Part shown: positions 44,460 to 54,512 of the stretch, piece by piece
Numbering within the stretch: the stretch's first letter is position 1
How the letters are laid out: every line of letters begins with the position of its first letter
Origin: Endomychus coccineus
Lineage: Eukaryota; Arthropoda; Insecta; Coleoptera; Endomychidae
Direction of reading: 5' to 3'
Assembly (NCBI GenBank): GCA_958510875.1
Contig: OY294067.1
Coordinates: 277,841,242-277,905,241 of the forward strand
Length of the DNA: 64,000 bases
Position numbers and translations under genes: made by a program
Notes under the pieces: generated by a model
The model's database searches: none
What the model saw: the letters and a program-made list of their open reading frames with translations, nothing else
Told to the model about the DNA's origin: nothing

Positions 44460-44800
44460 ATTTGTGTCTTTACGTAATGCAGTTACAAGACAAATTGGAG
44501 AACATTCCAATATTCGAGAGGAAAATTTCATTGCAATATGTTTCTATCGTATTTTACTCTCTCCTCACGAGTATAGACTCGATAGACCTCATCGCTTTTG
44601 AACAATTTTATTCTAAACATATTGTAAATGAGATACCCATCACATAATTTGATATTGTAACCTTAAATGTTATTCATAGCCGATTAAAGTTGAAATCAAC
44701 GTAAACTATAGTTTACTCTGATGATGACTAGTTGGTAGCTGAACGATCCTTAGTACTTAGTATTTGTAGTGGATAAGGGTGATTTATTTCATACTTATTA
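44460..44800 (+). mobile_element. PLE family B terminal fragment, copy B2
   Basis: The hammerhead at 44,714-44,755 and the following gtggataagggtgatttatttc tail match the other family B ends. The preceding 250 bp resemble no coding part of the family. Confidence 0.6.
44714..44755 (+). ncRNA. Hammerhead remnant, PLE family B, copy B2
   Basis: CTGATGA and stem I (TACT with AGTA) are kept. Stem II has an A-C and a G-G mismatch, and the final A of GAAA has become C. Probably inactive. Confidence 0.6.
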
Positions 44801-45814
44801 GTATTTTTTCGCCTTGATCATATCTTTGTTCACGTTTACACCAGTTTGTCCATTCTCAAACAGTTCTATTGGATGTACCCATTAATTTTTTTCATATATA
44901 TTTTTTTGACTACACGAAAGCTCTATTGCCGGTAATTATCTCTAGGTATTGGATGAACTCAATGCTCATTGATTTTCCCATTATTTTTGAGGTCACAGAT
45001 AATATTGACATCGTTCTATAACTATTAGGAAGGGTCTTCATTAATTTTTTTGGAATTGCAAATTCCTTCGGCAATACGTTTTCCAAGTATTGCAATATCT
45101 TATATAAAATATTTTGTTCAGTACGTGGATATATGGGTTGTTTTCTGTTGCCTCATAATGCAGATAAATTTATTTCGTCATACATAACCGTCCAGCGTTA
45201 TCCTGCAGTGTGCTTGTGATAAACACATATTGCTCTTATTTTGTTTGCACGGTTCGCGTTGCATTATTTGTTCTCCTTGAATCCCCATGGACTCTTCGAG
45301 TGAAGCAAGAGTTGAAGTAATGCGCAGTCCAGGTAAATAATTAGTCATTTGGGGTCAACTAGGATATCATTTCGTAAGTTTTAGAATCAAATATTACTAG
45401 CTGATAGATACGAATATTAGGTTCATATATTCACCAATTCGAAAAATTAAGAAAATCCAACAAGTGTTCTTAATAATCTGTATTAGTTGCAAGAGAAACA
45501 ATTGCGGATGTAGTGTTCCAGATATTAATTTGTTTCCTAATTTCTACCATACCTAATAGTAATCGTGAAATATGAAATGTACCTGGTTCCCGGCATGCAC
45601 AGAACGGTTGAGTCGAATATAACCCCCATCATTGCGCAGTCGCTACATGCCTTTTAAAAGTGTTGATAAAGCTTTTTCCGCAACAGGCTGCTACATTGTT
45701 TACCACTAAGAATCGTCAATTTCGACAGTTAGGTTTAAGGAGCATTTAGGATCTTTTAATTTACAATTCTACTTTCGACAATTATCTGTAATAATTATAG
45801 TGTTACATTATATA
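44801..45814. other. Spacer with one exon-like sequence
   Basis: Apart from the exon-like stretch at 45,287-45,332, nothing is recognised. A tgactacacgaaag word at 44,908 recalls the LINE 3' ends of 24.4 and 60.95 kb. Confidence 0.35.
45287..45332 (+). CDS. Candidate short first coding exon, unknown gene
   Basis: An ATG in good context (cccATGG) opens MDSSSEARVEVMRSP plus one base and runs directly into a donor-like gtaaat at 45,333. Its exit phase would suit an exon that begins with two codon bases. It sits in one of the few stretches with higher GC and no repeat match. Chance occurrence is quite possible. It cannot be a 5' exon of the calcineurin exon at 4.1 kb, which lies upstream on the same strand. 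Confidence 0.2.
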
Positions 45815-47966
45815 CAAGGTGTTTCATCTGATACGAGCCACCCAGTATATTTCTTATCCCATAGTGAGTGGAAAAATCTCCCGAAACACGTCGAATGATT
45901 TTGTTTGGGAGACATCTTTTGACGTATATTTGAGGCTTGAACGAGCAACCCCCTGATAGGGGGCGCTTCAACCCCTCAAAATTGAATAGGGGAGAGGGGT
46001 TGAGTGATACGTCATTTGAAAGGTCTTGGGAGCCTCTTTACAACGGTGTATGAAAAACGTAAATTTGATGAACCGTTTTCGCCAAAAATTAATTTTGTTG
46101 CTCGAATGCGCCACCTTGAATATTTTGGTTATTTGTACAATGTACAAGCTCATTTTTATTAAGCCTTTTTTACAAACTTAACAATCTTCAAAAAATCACA
46201 TTCGTAAAAAAATTGAATTGTGTTGTCATGCTTACAATGGAAAAAGTGTTTAAATCAAATGTTCAAATTGTCCTCCATTGACTTCCATACAATAATACAA
46301 TCTTGAACATGGTTCAGCATAATTGGAGTTTTTTGACGACACTCATTTACAATTCGTTTGGCGTAGTTCGTCCAAATTTTCAGGCTGAGTCACAAAAATC
46401 TTGGACTTAAGATATCCCCACAAGAAGAAGTCCAGAGGGTTCAGGTCAGGAGATCGGGCAGGCCACTCCACTCTTCTTCCAATCCAACGACCGGGGTATT
46501 GAAAATTGAGGTATTGGCGAACAGGTGCGGCGTAGTGAGGAGGAGCTCCGTCTTGTTGGAAATGCAATTGTTGTTCAAGTAGTAGAGGATCGTTTTCTAA
46601 TTGTTCAGTTATTAACGGATCAATCGCATTTTCCAACATTTCAAGATAAATTTCGCCATTTAAATTACCAGGAATAAACAGAGGTCCAATTAGGTGGTCT
46701 CCCAAAATTCCTACCCAAACGTTCAGCGTTTCCCGATGTTGAGTGTGAGCTTCTCGAAATACATGAGGATTTGTATAGCTCCAAATTCTACAGTTATGCC
46801 GGTTAACCTCTCCATTAAGTAAAAAAGTGCATTCTTCAGAAAAGCAAACGTTGCACAAGAAATTTGGGTTATTGTTGATACGCTCGATCATAATTTCGCA
46901 AAACTCATGCCTTCGATCCCAATCATCATCATATAATTCCTGAATTAATTTAATTTTGTACGGATGGAACTTGTGTCTATGTAAAATTCTGAAAACGTGA
47001 GATTGGCTAATACCGGAAGCTGCAGAAAGTTGTCGTACAGATTGCGTATTTGGCATAAGTTGGACATGTCCCAATACCGCCACAGCTGCTCCTTCATCAT
47101 TAACAATTCCAATGGGTGCCTTTTTTTATCCGTTACTGAACCCGTCTCCACAAATTTTGAAATGAATTTCATTACGTACTTATGGCGAACGCTATGTTCA
47201 GTATGGTTTTCGTTAAATATCCTTGCAGCCGCTCGGGCGTAATTTTGATTTTGGTAATAAAGGCTAACCAGCTCAACACGTTCTTGCAATGTGTACACCA
47301 TATTTTTTGCAATCTTAAACAAATCAGCAAAGTAGTAACTCAACAGATTGATTAAAATCATGAAATCATCGAAGAAACGTTAAAACCAGATAAACACCTT
47401 TTAAGAACAAAAAATGAAGGCAACATAAGGACATGTTTTGCTGTTTTTTTATTTATTAGTTTGAGAGAATGTATTATTGTATGGAAGTCAATGGAGGACA
47501 ATTTGAACATTTGATTTAAACACGCTTGATTTAATTTTTTTCATTGTAAGCATGACAACACAATGCAATTTTTTTACGAATGTGATTTTTTGAAGATTGT
47601 TTGAGTTTGTAAAAAAGGCTTAATAAAAATGAGCTTGTACATTGTACAAACAACCAAAATATTCAAGGTGGCGCATTCGAGCAACAAAATTAATTTTTGG
47701 CGAAACGGTTCATCGAATTTACGTTTTTCATACACCGTTGTAAAGAGGCTTCCAAGACCTTTCAAATGACGTATCACTCAACCCCTCTCCCCTATTTAAT
47801 TTTGAGGGGTTGAAGCGTGCCCTATTAGGGGGTTGCTCGTTCAAGCCTCAAATATACGTCAAAAGATGTCCCCCAAACAAAATCGTTCGACGTGTTTCGG
47901 GAGATTTTTCCACTCACTATGGGATAAGAAATATACGGGGTGGCTCGTCTGAGATGGAACACCTTG
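45815..47966 (-). mobile_element. Long-TIR Tc1/mariner element, fuller copy
   Basis: The element is 2,152 bp. Its ends (caaggtgtt..., cgagccacc, cttatcccatagtgag) are inverted copies of about 490 bp flanked by TA (45,813-45,814 and 47,967-47,968). The transposase runs on the minus strand from 47,361 to about 46,280. The arms reach into the 3' end of the gene, so the last codons occur twice, once in each arm. A deleted relative lies at 25,355-26,943. Confidence 0.92.
46280..47301 (-). pseudogene. Tc1/mariner-type transposase (DD34D-like), nearly complete
   Basis: The N-terminal part (ATG at about 47,301) reads MVYTLQERVELVSLYYQNQN, ARIFNENH, HKYVMKFISKFVETGSV, a helix-turn-helix domain of the kind seen in insect IS630/Tc1/mariner relatives. 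It overlaps by frameshift a 246-codon frame (47,083-46,343) with SVRQLSAASGISQSHVFRIL, CFSEECTFLLNG, NVWVGILGDHLIGPLF, HFQQDGAPPH (Asp178 of that frame) and RSPDLNPLDFFLWG (Asp213). The latter two are separated by 34 residues, as in DD34D. The first catalytic position reads Glu-Glu where Asp-Glu is expected. One frameshift near 47,060 and another after LDELRQ break it. Confidence 0.88.
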
Positions 47967-47974
47967 TATACATA

Positions 47975-48085
47975 TGCTTATTATTTTCGTCTTTACGTAC
48001 GTTTCGGTCCCACGTCTATCATTAGAAGACGTTTTATGTCTGAAACTGAATTTCTTAAAACTGATTGTATCAGCACAAAGGGTTC
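47975..48085 (-). mobile_element. PLE family A terminal fragment
   Basis: Minus-strand end with the hammerhead and the gattgtatcagcacaaag block seen also at 49.23 and 55.93 kb. It is cut by the long-TIR transposon on one side and the Loa-like LINE on the other. Confidence 0.7.
47989..48030 (-). ncRNA. Hammerhead remnant, PLE family A, copy A5
   Basis: Stem I and stem III are intact. The core reads CTAATGA, with the catalytic G5 changed to A, and stem II has changes. Inactive by expectation. Confidence 0.65.
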
Positions 48086-49018
48086 TTATCGCACCACTTG
48101 TGCGAGCTTCAGAACACTGCACTTGCCATCCTTGCTCGCTGGTGCCAGAGCAAAGGAGTCAGGGAGAATCCTCAAAAGATCGAAGTGGTTCTTTCAACGA
48201 GGAAACGGAAAATGGGACCCCTACCAGACGGTCATCTGTTAAGAAGGTTCATGCACATGAAAGGCTGAGTCAAGTATCTTGGAGTTATCGTCGATGCTAT
48301 ACTAAGCTGGAAAATGCACCTGGAAACCCGGGTGAAGAAGGCCGTTACATCTTCATGGGCATGTCTTTGCGAACACATGGTGTCTATGGCCCTAGGTTCT
48401 GCACTGGATCTATACGGCCTTGATCCGCCCAATCATAACCTACGCAGTCGTTGTGTTGTGGTCTGGGCCAATGGGTCGGTGCGTCTGTGCCTCGTGGTCA
48501 TTACAAAATTTGGATTTGGGCAGCCAAAAACTGCTCGATACTCCAACTGACGCAGACACACACTCAATGTGCTACTGGATAAACAGTGGCTCTCGGTCAG
48601 GCACGGTACCCCTGGCATGAGGCAGGTGTAGCTCCACATTAGGGAGTTCTCGCCTAAACTCTCTAAAACCCTACACTCTTTGAGCAGGAGAGACCTAAAC
48701 CTGGTGGCAGGACTCCTTACAGGACACTGTCATCTGTCAGCTTGTAGTAGATGTGGAGAGGCGGACGAAACTGCCTCTTTTATCCTAGTAGAATGTCCAG
48801 CACTGGCTTCTCTTAGGCTACAACACCTCGCCAGCACCCATATGCCGCTTGAAGCCATAAGAGATGCAAAGTCCATGCAAAATATTAGCCTTCGGATCTG
48901 CCTTAGGCCTGCTGGACTGATTATTGTATCGAGCGGCGCACAATGGACCCAATCAAGTGGTCTAAGTTATCCGGACGTGTCCGCCCCTATTTTGATTGAT
49001 TAATTGATTGATTGAGGA
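48085..49018 (+). pseudogene. Loa-like LINE, RT C-terminus to 3' tail
   Basis: Across several frames the plus strand reads ILARWCQSKGVRENPQKIEV, VKYLGVIVDAILSWKMHLE, RPIITYAVVVLWSGP, and then the C-terminal LSRRDLNLVAGLLTGHCHLS, CSRCGEADETASFILVECPA. This order (RT thumb, then the LxRxxLxxLxGLLTGHxxL block and the CxxCxxxxET zinc-knuckle-like end) is typical of I/Loa/R1-group LINEs. The tail is GATT repeats (49,000-49,015), as in the 16.4-kb copy. At least four frameshifts or stops. Confidence 0.82.
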
Positions 49019-49158
49019 TGCTTGTGTTTCATGCGACACGTTGTTGCTTTCTACATAGTGGTCGAACGGTAAATGAAATAAGCAGATACCCAAGGTTCTA
49101 AATATATATGAAAATTCTCGGGAAATAGGTCACATTAACAATCTGTTTTAAAATGTTT

Positions 49159-49200
49159 GTCTTAACGTACGTTTCGGTCTCACGACCATCATCAGAAGAC
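49159..49200 (-). ncRNA. Hammerhead ribozyme, PLE family A, copy A3, intact
   Basis: On the minus strand: GTCTT/AAGAC stem I, CTGATGA, GGTC-GTGA-GACC stem II, GAA, ACG-TA-CGT stem III, T at the cleavage-site position. No core change. Confidence 0.85.
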
Positions 49201-49579
49201 TTATTACTTCAATTACCTGATTAATTAGAAATAATTGTATCAACACAAAGCGTCCTTATTGCACAAATTTCGTTTAAATGCCAACGTCGCCGAAACGACC
49301 AGAAACATGAAATCGGAATTATAACACAGCAATTTTCCTACAATGCGTAATATTAAAAATCCACTATTTAGTAGAATTATCAACAAATACGACCACATTT
49401 CATAAATGTCTACAAGAGACTAACAGATGAGACCATCTCAAGTGTTCTTTTACGAACCAGATGTCATGATTTATTAGGTAATAAAAGAAGGTCTCTGGCC
49501 TCTGAGAAATAGTTTAGACAATTCTACCTAAAATAAACTTTTAACATTACAAGGACTCAAGTAGGAATTTGCAAGAATA

Positions 49580-49937
49580 TTAATTAATTAAATTAGTATA
49601 AATATGACTTAGTGTTTGAACGTCAGTCCTATGATTTACAGATTTGGAATCACGTTTTATGTGAATCATCTCCAAAATAGATCTTTTATAATAATTGGTT
49701 TCTTTAGTTAAAATATTAACATTTTTGTAATCGAATTGATGGTTATAATCACAGCAGTGCTTAGCAAGGGCGGTTCAATTTTCTAAGTTTTTGTTTTTTG
49801 TGCTATACCTATGGCCGTACATTCTTTTTTGTATAAGTTCCATCGCAATCTAAACAATTTAATTTGTATACTGTGTGGGTTTGTTTGTCTTTAGGTATTA
49901 ATGGCTTTAGATTTGAGAAATATTTTCCAACACAGTT
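49580..49937 (-). pseudogene. PLE family A GIY-YIG C-terminal remnant
   Basis: The minus strand encodes the segment equivalent to GKYFSNLKP...KQTHTVYKLNCLDCDG, then the KRMYGH, NHQFDYKNVNI, and LEMIHIKRDS blocks of copy A2, interrupted by a deletion near 49,835 and frameshifts. It is the only coding part of the composite element. Confidence 0.8.
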
Positions 49938-50231
49938 TGACCTTCTTTTATTACCTAACAAATCATGACATCTGGTTCGTAAATGAACACTTGAGATGGT
50001 CTCATCTGTTAGTCTCTTGAAGACATTTATGAAATGTGGTCGTATTTGTTGATAATTCTACTAAATAATGTATTTTTAATATTACGCATTGTAGTAACAT
50101 TGCTGTGTTATAATTCCGATTTCATGTTTCTGTTCGTTTCGGCGACGTTGGCATTTAAACGAAATTTGTGCAATAAGGACGCTTTGTGTTGATACAATTA
50201 TTTCTAATTAATCAGGTAATTGAAGTAATAA

Positions 50232-50273
50232 GTCTTCTGATGATGGTCGTGAGACCGAAACGTACGTTAAGAC
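50232..50273 (+). ncRNA. Hammerhead ribozyme, PLE family A, copy A4, intact
   Basis: Mirror image of A3 on the plus strand, with the same intact stems and core. Confidence 0.85.
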
Positions 50274-50603
50274 AAAAATTTTAAAACAGAGTATTAATGT
50301 GACCTATTTCCCGAGAATTTTTATATATAATTCATACTGGGTCAAGAATTCTTTATTATTACAAGGTTCTAACCTAATAACTGTGCCAGATTCCTGAGGA
50401 TAAACCTTTAAATTTTGGTAATTGAAAAGAATTCGCTATGAGATTTTATAAATATTTCCCATTGTTATCGAAACAAAAAAAACATAACTGAATTATGCAG
50501 CTTCGAATCCCTAAATGCATAAAGCGTCTTTCATTCATAGAAATGTTGATGAACTTCCAAACATTCGATGAACCAGCCCAATTCCATTGAGACTGAACCT
50601 ATA

Positions 50604-51057
50604 GACCAGTCGATAAGCTGGGGAACTTTCTAAAAAAAAGCAAGAGGTCGTATCAAAAAAATTCTTTTTGCATAATGTTCTATGGCCGATTTGAATCATT
50701 CGTAAGGGTTGAGCTAAGTGGACACGGCCTTCCATTCACCCGTAAACGCTAAATTAACCCTATTTTCACCCTTTTTTTATGTTGATAACTTTGAATTCCA
50801 AAACTGGCGTTTTTTGGGTCGCTGAACATGAATCTGAGGTCATTTATCCGGAAAATTCATTCAATGGGCTGAAAATCAGGGAAATTTCATAATTTTCTTA
50901 CAAAATTGCTCAGTTTCCACGCGATTATCGTTTTATACATAAAAGATCTTGGCAGTCGCGTATTTCGATCCAAAGGAGACCGAAACTAGGAAAATTTGAT
51001 ACGACCTCTTGCTTTTTTTTAGAAAGTCGGCCAAAATCCCCAGCTTATCGACTGAAC
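50604..51057. mobile_element. 454-bp MITE
   Basis: The ends are inverted: left cagtcgataagctgggga, actttctaaaaaaaagcaag, aggtcgtatcaaa; right is the complement with a 7-base extra stretch. TA flanks both ends (50,602-50,603 and 51,058-51,059). Arms are about 60 bp; the interior is non-coding. Confidence 0.82.
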
Positions 51058-51059
51058 TA

Positions 51060-51905
51060 CTACATGAATGTTGACAATAGATAGAATAATTTTTTTTCCA
51101 GAAAATGGGTTTTGAACGGCAGGTGAACTTTGACCCCCTTAAAGCTAAGCGGTTTGATGAAAAATTCTGTAACTTATTCAAATGGATCAAACCGTTTTGA
51201 AAATGTGAAAATAATTAATGTATTACGCTAACAGTGGAAAAGGAGAGAATGTAACACATTGTTGTCTCTCTTATACTGAAGTATTTTCTACGAATTATGA
51301 TTATTTTCGATACCATCGAGTCGACGACTTACTTAAGAGACTGCGAAGAATGTTCACAAATAAATTTGATTAAATCTGAGCTCAAAACAACAACGTAGGT
51401 ATTAAACAAGAGCTGTATTTCTTGAACTACCGGAATTTGCTATTTATATATTTTTATATCGCTGTACTTTCACAAATGTAGAAACGACGTCGTCCATTTT
51501 CCACAATATCGGAAGTTCGCACAAACTTTTACCTATAAGGCAATGAAGAAGAATGTAGAGAACTTAGTATTACTGCAATTATGTTTCTAAACTTACAACA
51601 TGGCACAGTTTATTGCTGGTATGTAACGAACGTATCGCGGCCACGGGGAATAAAGTTTCAGACCTATAGATTAGCCTAGAGACGTGACATGTTACCTACT
51701 GATTGCAGTTAAGCACAACCAGGGCGAATTGCTAGACTATAAATTCATTTCAAGGTCCAAAGTTTAGCCAGAATTTGCATCAATAAATGAGAATACGAAC
51801 GAATAAATTACTTCTTTTCATTATGGGTTCATTCTCTTCTTTGCTTTATGCTTTTATCGCTTGGTGGTTGGAGTGACTGCTGATTGGTAAATTGCAGTCG
51901 ATGAG
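51060..51905. other. No gene recognised
   Basis: No element or exon-like stretch seen. Confidence 0.4.
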
Positions 51906-53160
51906 TTGCAATCGGTAAATTACCATGTGATAAATTGCTATACGGTAAATCTTCTTGATAGGATGGTAAATTACTCAGAACATTTTAATTTAAGATCACC
52001 TTTTCAACATGGATTTTGCAAAAACAAATCAACAGAAACGGCTTCGTTTAATCCAATTGAATTTGTCAATAAGGAAATTGATTCTCATAAAAAAGTGGCA
52101 ACACTATTTTTTGATATGTCATGTGCATTTGACACAGTGAACATAGAATTTGTGATCTCAAAATTATATAACTTGGGTATACGGGATTTTCTATTAAACT
52201 GGCTGTCATCATTTTTAACTGATAGGCAAATAGTAGTTTCAGCAAACGGTGTTCAATCTAAAAAATTTTCCTTAAATAGAGGAGTAGCCCAAGGTTCTGT
52301 ATTGGGGCCTCTTATTTTCCTCATTCATATCAACGATCTACCCTCAAATATTACTGTTGGGCTGCTTACCAAATTTGCAGATGATGTGTCAGTCAGCTTA
52401 TCAGCGGACAGTATGGAGGAGCTACAAAAAGACATTGAGCAGGCAAATATGGAACTCGAGACTTGGTGTCACAAAAATCAGTTACTACTAAATAAAAATA
52501 AAACAGTATGTATTCATTTTCATAAAGATTACAAATTACTTTTAAATTCACAGATGAAAGAAAGTTGTACATTTCTGGGGAGTTTAAGCTGGAATAAGCT
52601 GGAATAAGCAAGTCGATCTTGTCTGTAATAAATTAAAAAGTGCTTACTACGCTCTTTTAAGGCTTAGAAATACCTTTGATAAATCATACCTACTTCAAAT
52701 TTATTATGCACTGGCCTGTTCTCACATAGCATACAATATTATCTTGTGGGGTAGAGCAGTAAACACAAACAGGGTTTTCATATTACAAAAACGTCTTGTT
52801 AGTCTTGTATTTAACATGAAACGCAGAGAATCCTGTAAAACAATATTTCGCGACAACAGAATTTTAACGTTTCCCTCTATATTCATATACAAATGTTCAT
52901 TAGTTGTTTATCAAAATATGCATTTATTTAGTAGAAACAATATTAACCACGAATACAATACCCGACATGCTACAGATCCAAGGGTCACGGTCCATAACAG
53001 TACCTTGTACGAGAAATCGCCATCATACTCATGTCTGACAATATTTAACAATTTACCAGGAGAAATTGAACAATGTAGGTCAATGACAAGCTTTAAAAGA
53101 AAGATAAAAAACTTTCTTTTTACAGAATCATTCTACTCAATTAGAGAATTTTTAGAATAA
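51906..53160 (+). pseudogene. LINE reverse transcriptase, one frameshift
   Basis: The first frame (233 codons, to 52,607) has FQHGFCKNKSTETA, motif A LFFDMSCAFDTV (residues 67-78), RGVAQGSVLGPLIFLIHIND (125-144) and the active site KFADDVSV (YADD-type, residues 156-163). A small duplication (agctggaataagctggaataagc at 52,588) introduces the frameshift and stop. A second frame (52,744-53,160) continues with WGRAVNTNRVFILQKR, CKTIFRDNRILTFPSI, HEYNTRHATDPRV and FNNLPGEIE. One break in about 1.25 kb makes it one of the least decayed elements in the window. Confidence 0.88.
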
Positions 53161-53430
53161 TTGTTTTACAATATCTTGCCATAACTTATTCAACATTTTA
53201 ATTTGAATTATTTTTTCAAGCTTCTTTTGAAATTATATTTCTCAAATTATTTATTTTACAAATGGATTTAATGTTTTTAAAACTGAAAATTTGATCTTAT
53301 CTCTTGATTACTGTTAACTACTGAAGTGTTTTAGTAAATCACTCTCATTAATGTATTTATGTTGATGACGTGTCTTATGTCATTTTTAATGATTTTGTGA
53401 CGAAATAAACATTATTATTCCAAAACCCAG
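51906..53430 (+). mobile_element. CR1/Jockey-type LINE, 5' truncated
   Basis: Covers the RT palm and thumb, the C-terminal region and the 3' untranslated part ending in gaaataaacattattatt at 53,403-53,420, a LINE-like 3' tail with polyadenylation word. The start near 51,906 is mid-RT; upstream sequence is unrelated. Confidence 0.85.
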
Positions 53431-53616
53431 AGAGTAGTATACTATTCAAAGGTAATCCATCAACTGGCGATGATGGTTTACTTTTCTAATATTTGTCACT
53501 CTAACCAAGCGTTGAAAACATAAAACAATTGAGAGATTCAATGTATAATGTAAAGAAATCGTATTTACCATAGTGTGAAATCTTTCATAGTTTATTGCAT
53601 AAAATATGTACAGATA

Positions 53617-54047
53617 GTGGAGTCAAGTTGTGCTTTTTTTTGTCGTCGTGACCCGGCGCAAATTGTTCGTATTGATAAGACTAACAACATCCTAAAACTT
53701 CTATCGAAAATATTTGGTGCAACCCTTTCGTATATGCAAAAAATTTCGAAATGGTTTTTGAGTTTTATTATTTTGCACCCCTTAGACTATTGACTAAGGT
53801 TTGAGATTTGAACCCTTTTATTGTCGATGCTTGAGGAATCTTCAGGTCAAATTTTATGAGGTTGGGTTCATCCCCCCTCTATTTTTTGGGAAAAATTCAA
53901 ATCATCTACCCGATCTTGTTCAAATTTTGACCAAATTGGATGAAATTTTGTGTGAAAGTAGCTCATAATAGTTACAGTAAGTTACACAGTTTCATCTAGA
54001 AATGCACCAGGTAACAGTGTCACCAAAAAAGCACAACTTGACCCCAC
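53617..54047. mobile_element. 431-bp MITE
   Basis: Inverted ends gtggagtcaagttgtgc followed by tttttt, with one mismatch to the other end (gtggggtcaagttgtgc). TA flanks both ends (53,615-53,616 and 54,048-54,049). The open frame at 53,575-53,793 crosses the element edge and is not a gene. Confidence 0.82.
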
Positions 54048-54072
54048 TAAGAGTCTAAATGAAGTTCTAATA

Positions 54073-54308
54073 GAACATTGAACACTTTCGGTTGGTTGCT
54101 TGCCGATTTCTGGATGAGGATTATCCTAACAGTTGGATAGAAAGACCGGGACCGCAAGCCTTGCCTCCCAGATCACCTGATTTGAATCTTAGAACATTGG
54201 ACACTTTGGTTTGATTGCGTGCCGATTTCTGGATGAGAATTACCCTAACAGTTGGATAGGAAGACCGGGACCGCAAGCCTGGCCTCCCAGATCACCTGAT
54301 TTTAATCT
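54073..54308. repeat. 118-bp tandem duplication within a transposase relic
   Basis: Units at 54,073 and 54,191 share gccgatttctggatga, cctaacagttggata and gaagaccgggaccgcaagcc. Each encodes the same catalytic end of a transposase. Confidence 0.88.
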
Positions 54309-54512
54309 TTTAGATTTATAGAAGTCACTAGTTTTCAAAATTACAGTCCAAAATGAACAAGATCTAAGAAACAGGATACTCGAATCGTACGCTATCATTA
54401 TTTAGACATAAGGTATATTCGAAAGAGTTCGTCAATCGATGTTAAGGCGAATTGATGCATGCGTTGCAGTAGGCGGTGGTCATTTTCAGCAATTATTGTA
54501 AATATTATTAAC
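54073..54512 (+). pseudogene. Tc1/mariner-type transposase, C-terminal fragment
   Basis: The plus strand reads RFLDEDYPNSWIERPGPQAL, PPRSPDLNL (third catalytic Asp), then KSLVFKITVQNEQDLRNRIL, and CVAVGGGHFQQLL to a stop at about 54,500. This is the same superfamily as the long-TIR elements (SPDLNPLD ... GxxFEHL) but a third family. The catalytic block is present twice through the 118-bp duplication. Confidence 0.75.

Larger units (their letters stand above)
49102..50361. mobile_element. PLE family A with inverted terminal copies and 11-bp target duplication
   Basis: Two inverted arms of about 400 bp (49,102-49,500 minus, 49,940-50,340 plus) enclose a minus-strand coding remnant. The whole unit is bracketed by caaggttctaa at 49,091-49,101 and 50,362-50,372. 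Each arm carries a complete hammerhead, on opposite strands. The right arm goes on to the outer word ttcatactgggtcaag. The identical flanks show the composite entered as one unit. Confidence 0.92.

Noticed and set aside
45287..45332. Reading the micro exon as the calcineurin first exon because the phase fits
   Set aside because: It lies 41 kb downstream of the calcineurin exon on the same strand, so the order is wrong unless the assembly is rearranged.
48232..48639. Minus-strand frames over the Loa-like LINE
   Set aside because: The plus strand has ordered RT and zinc-knuckle motifs; the minus frames are shadows.
51650..51730. A gttaagca word suggestive of 5S rRNA
   Set aside because: Flanking sequence does not fit 5S rRNA promoter elements or structure.
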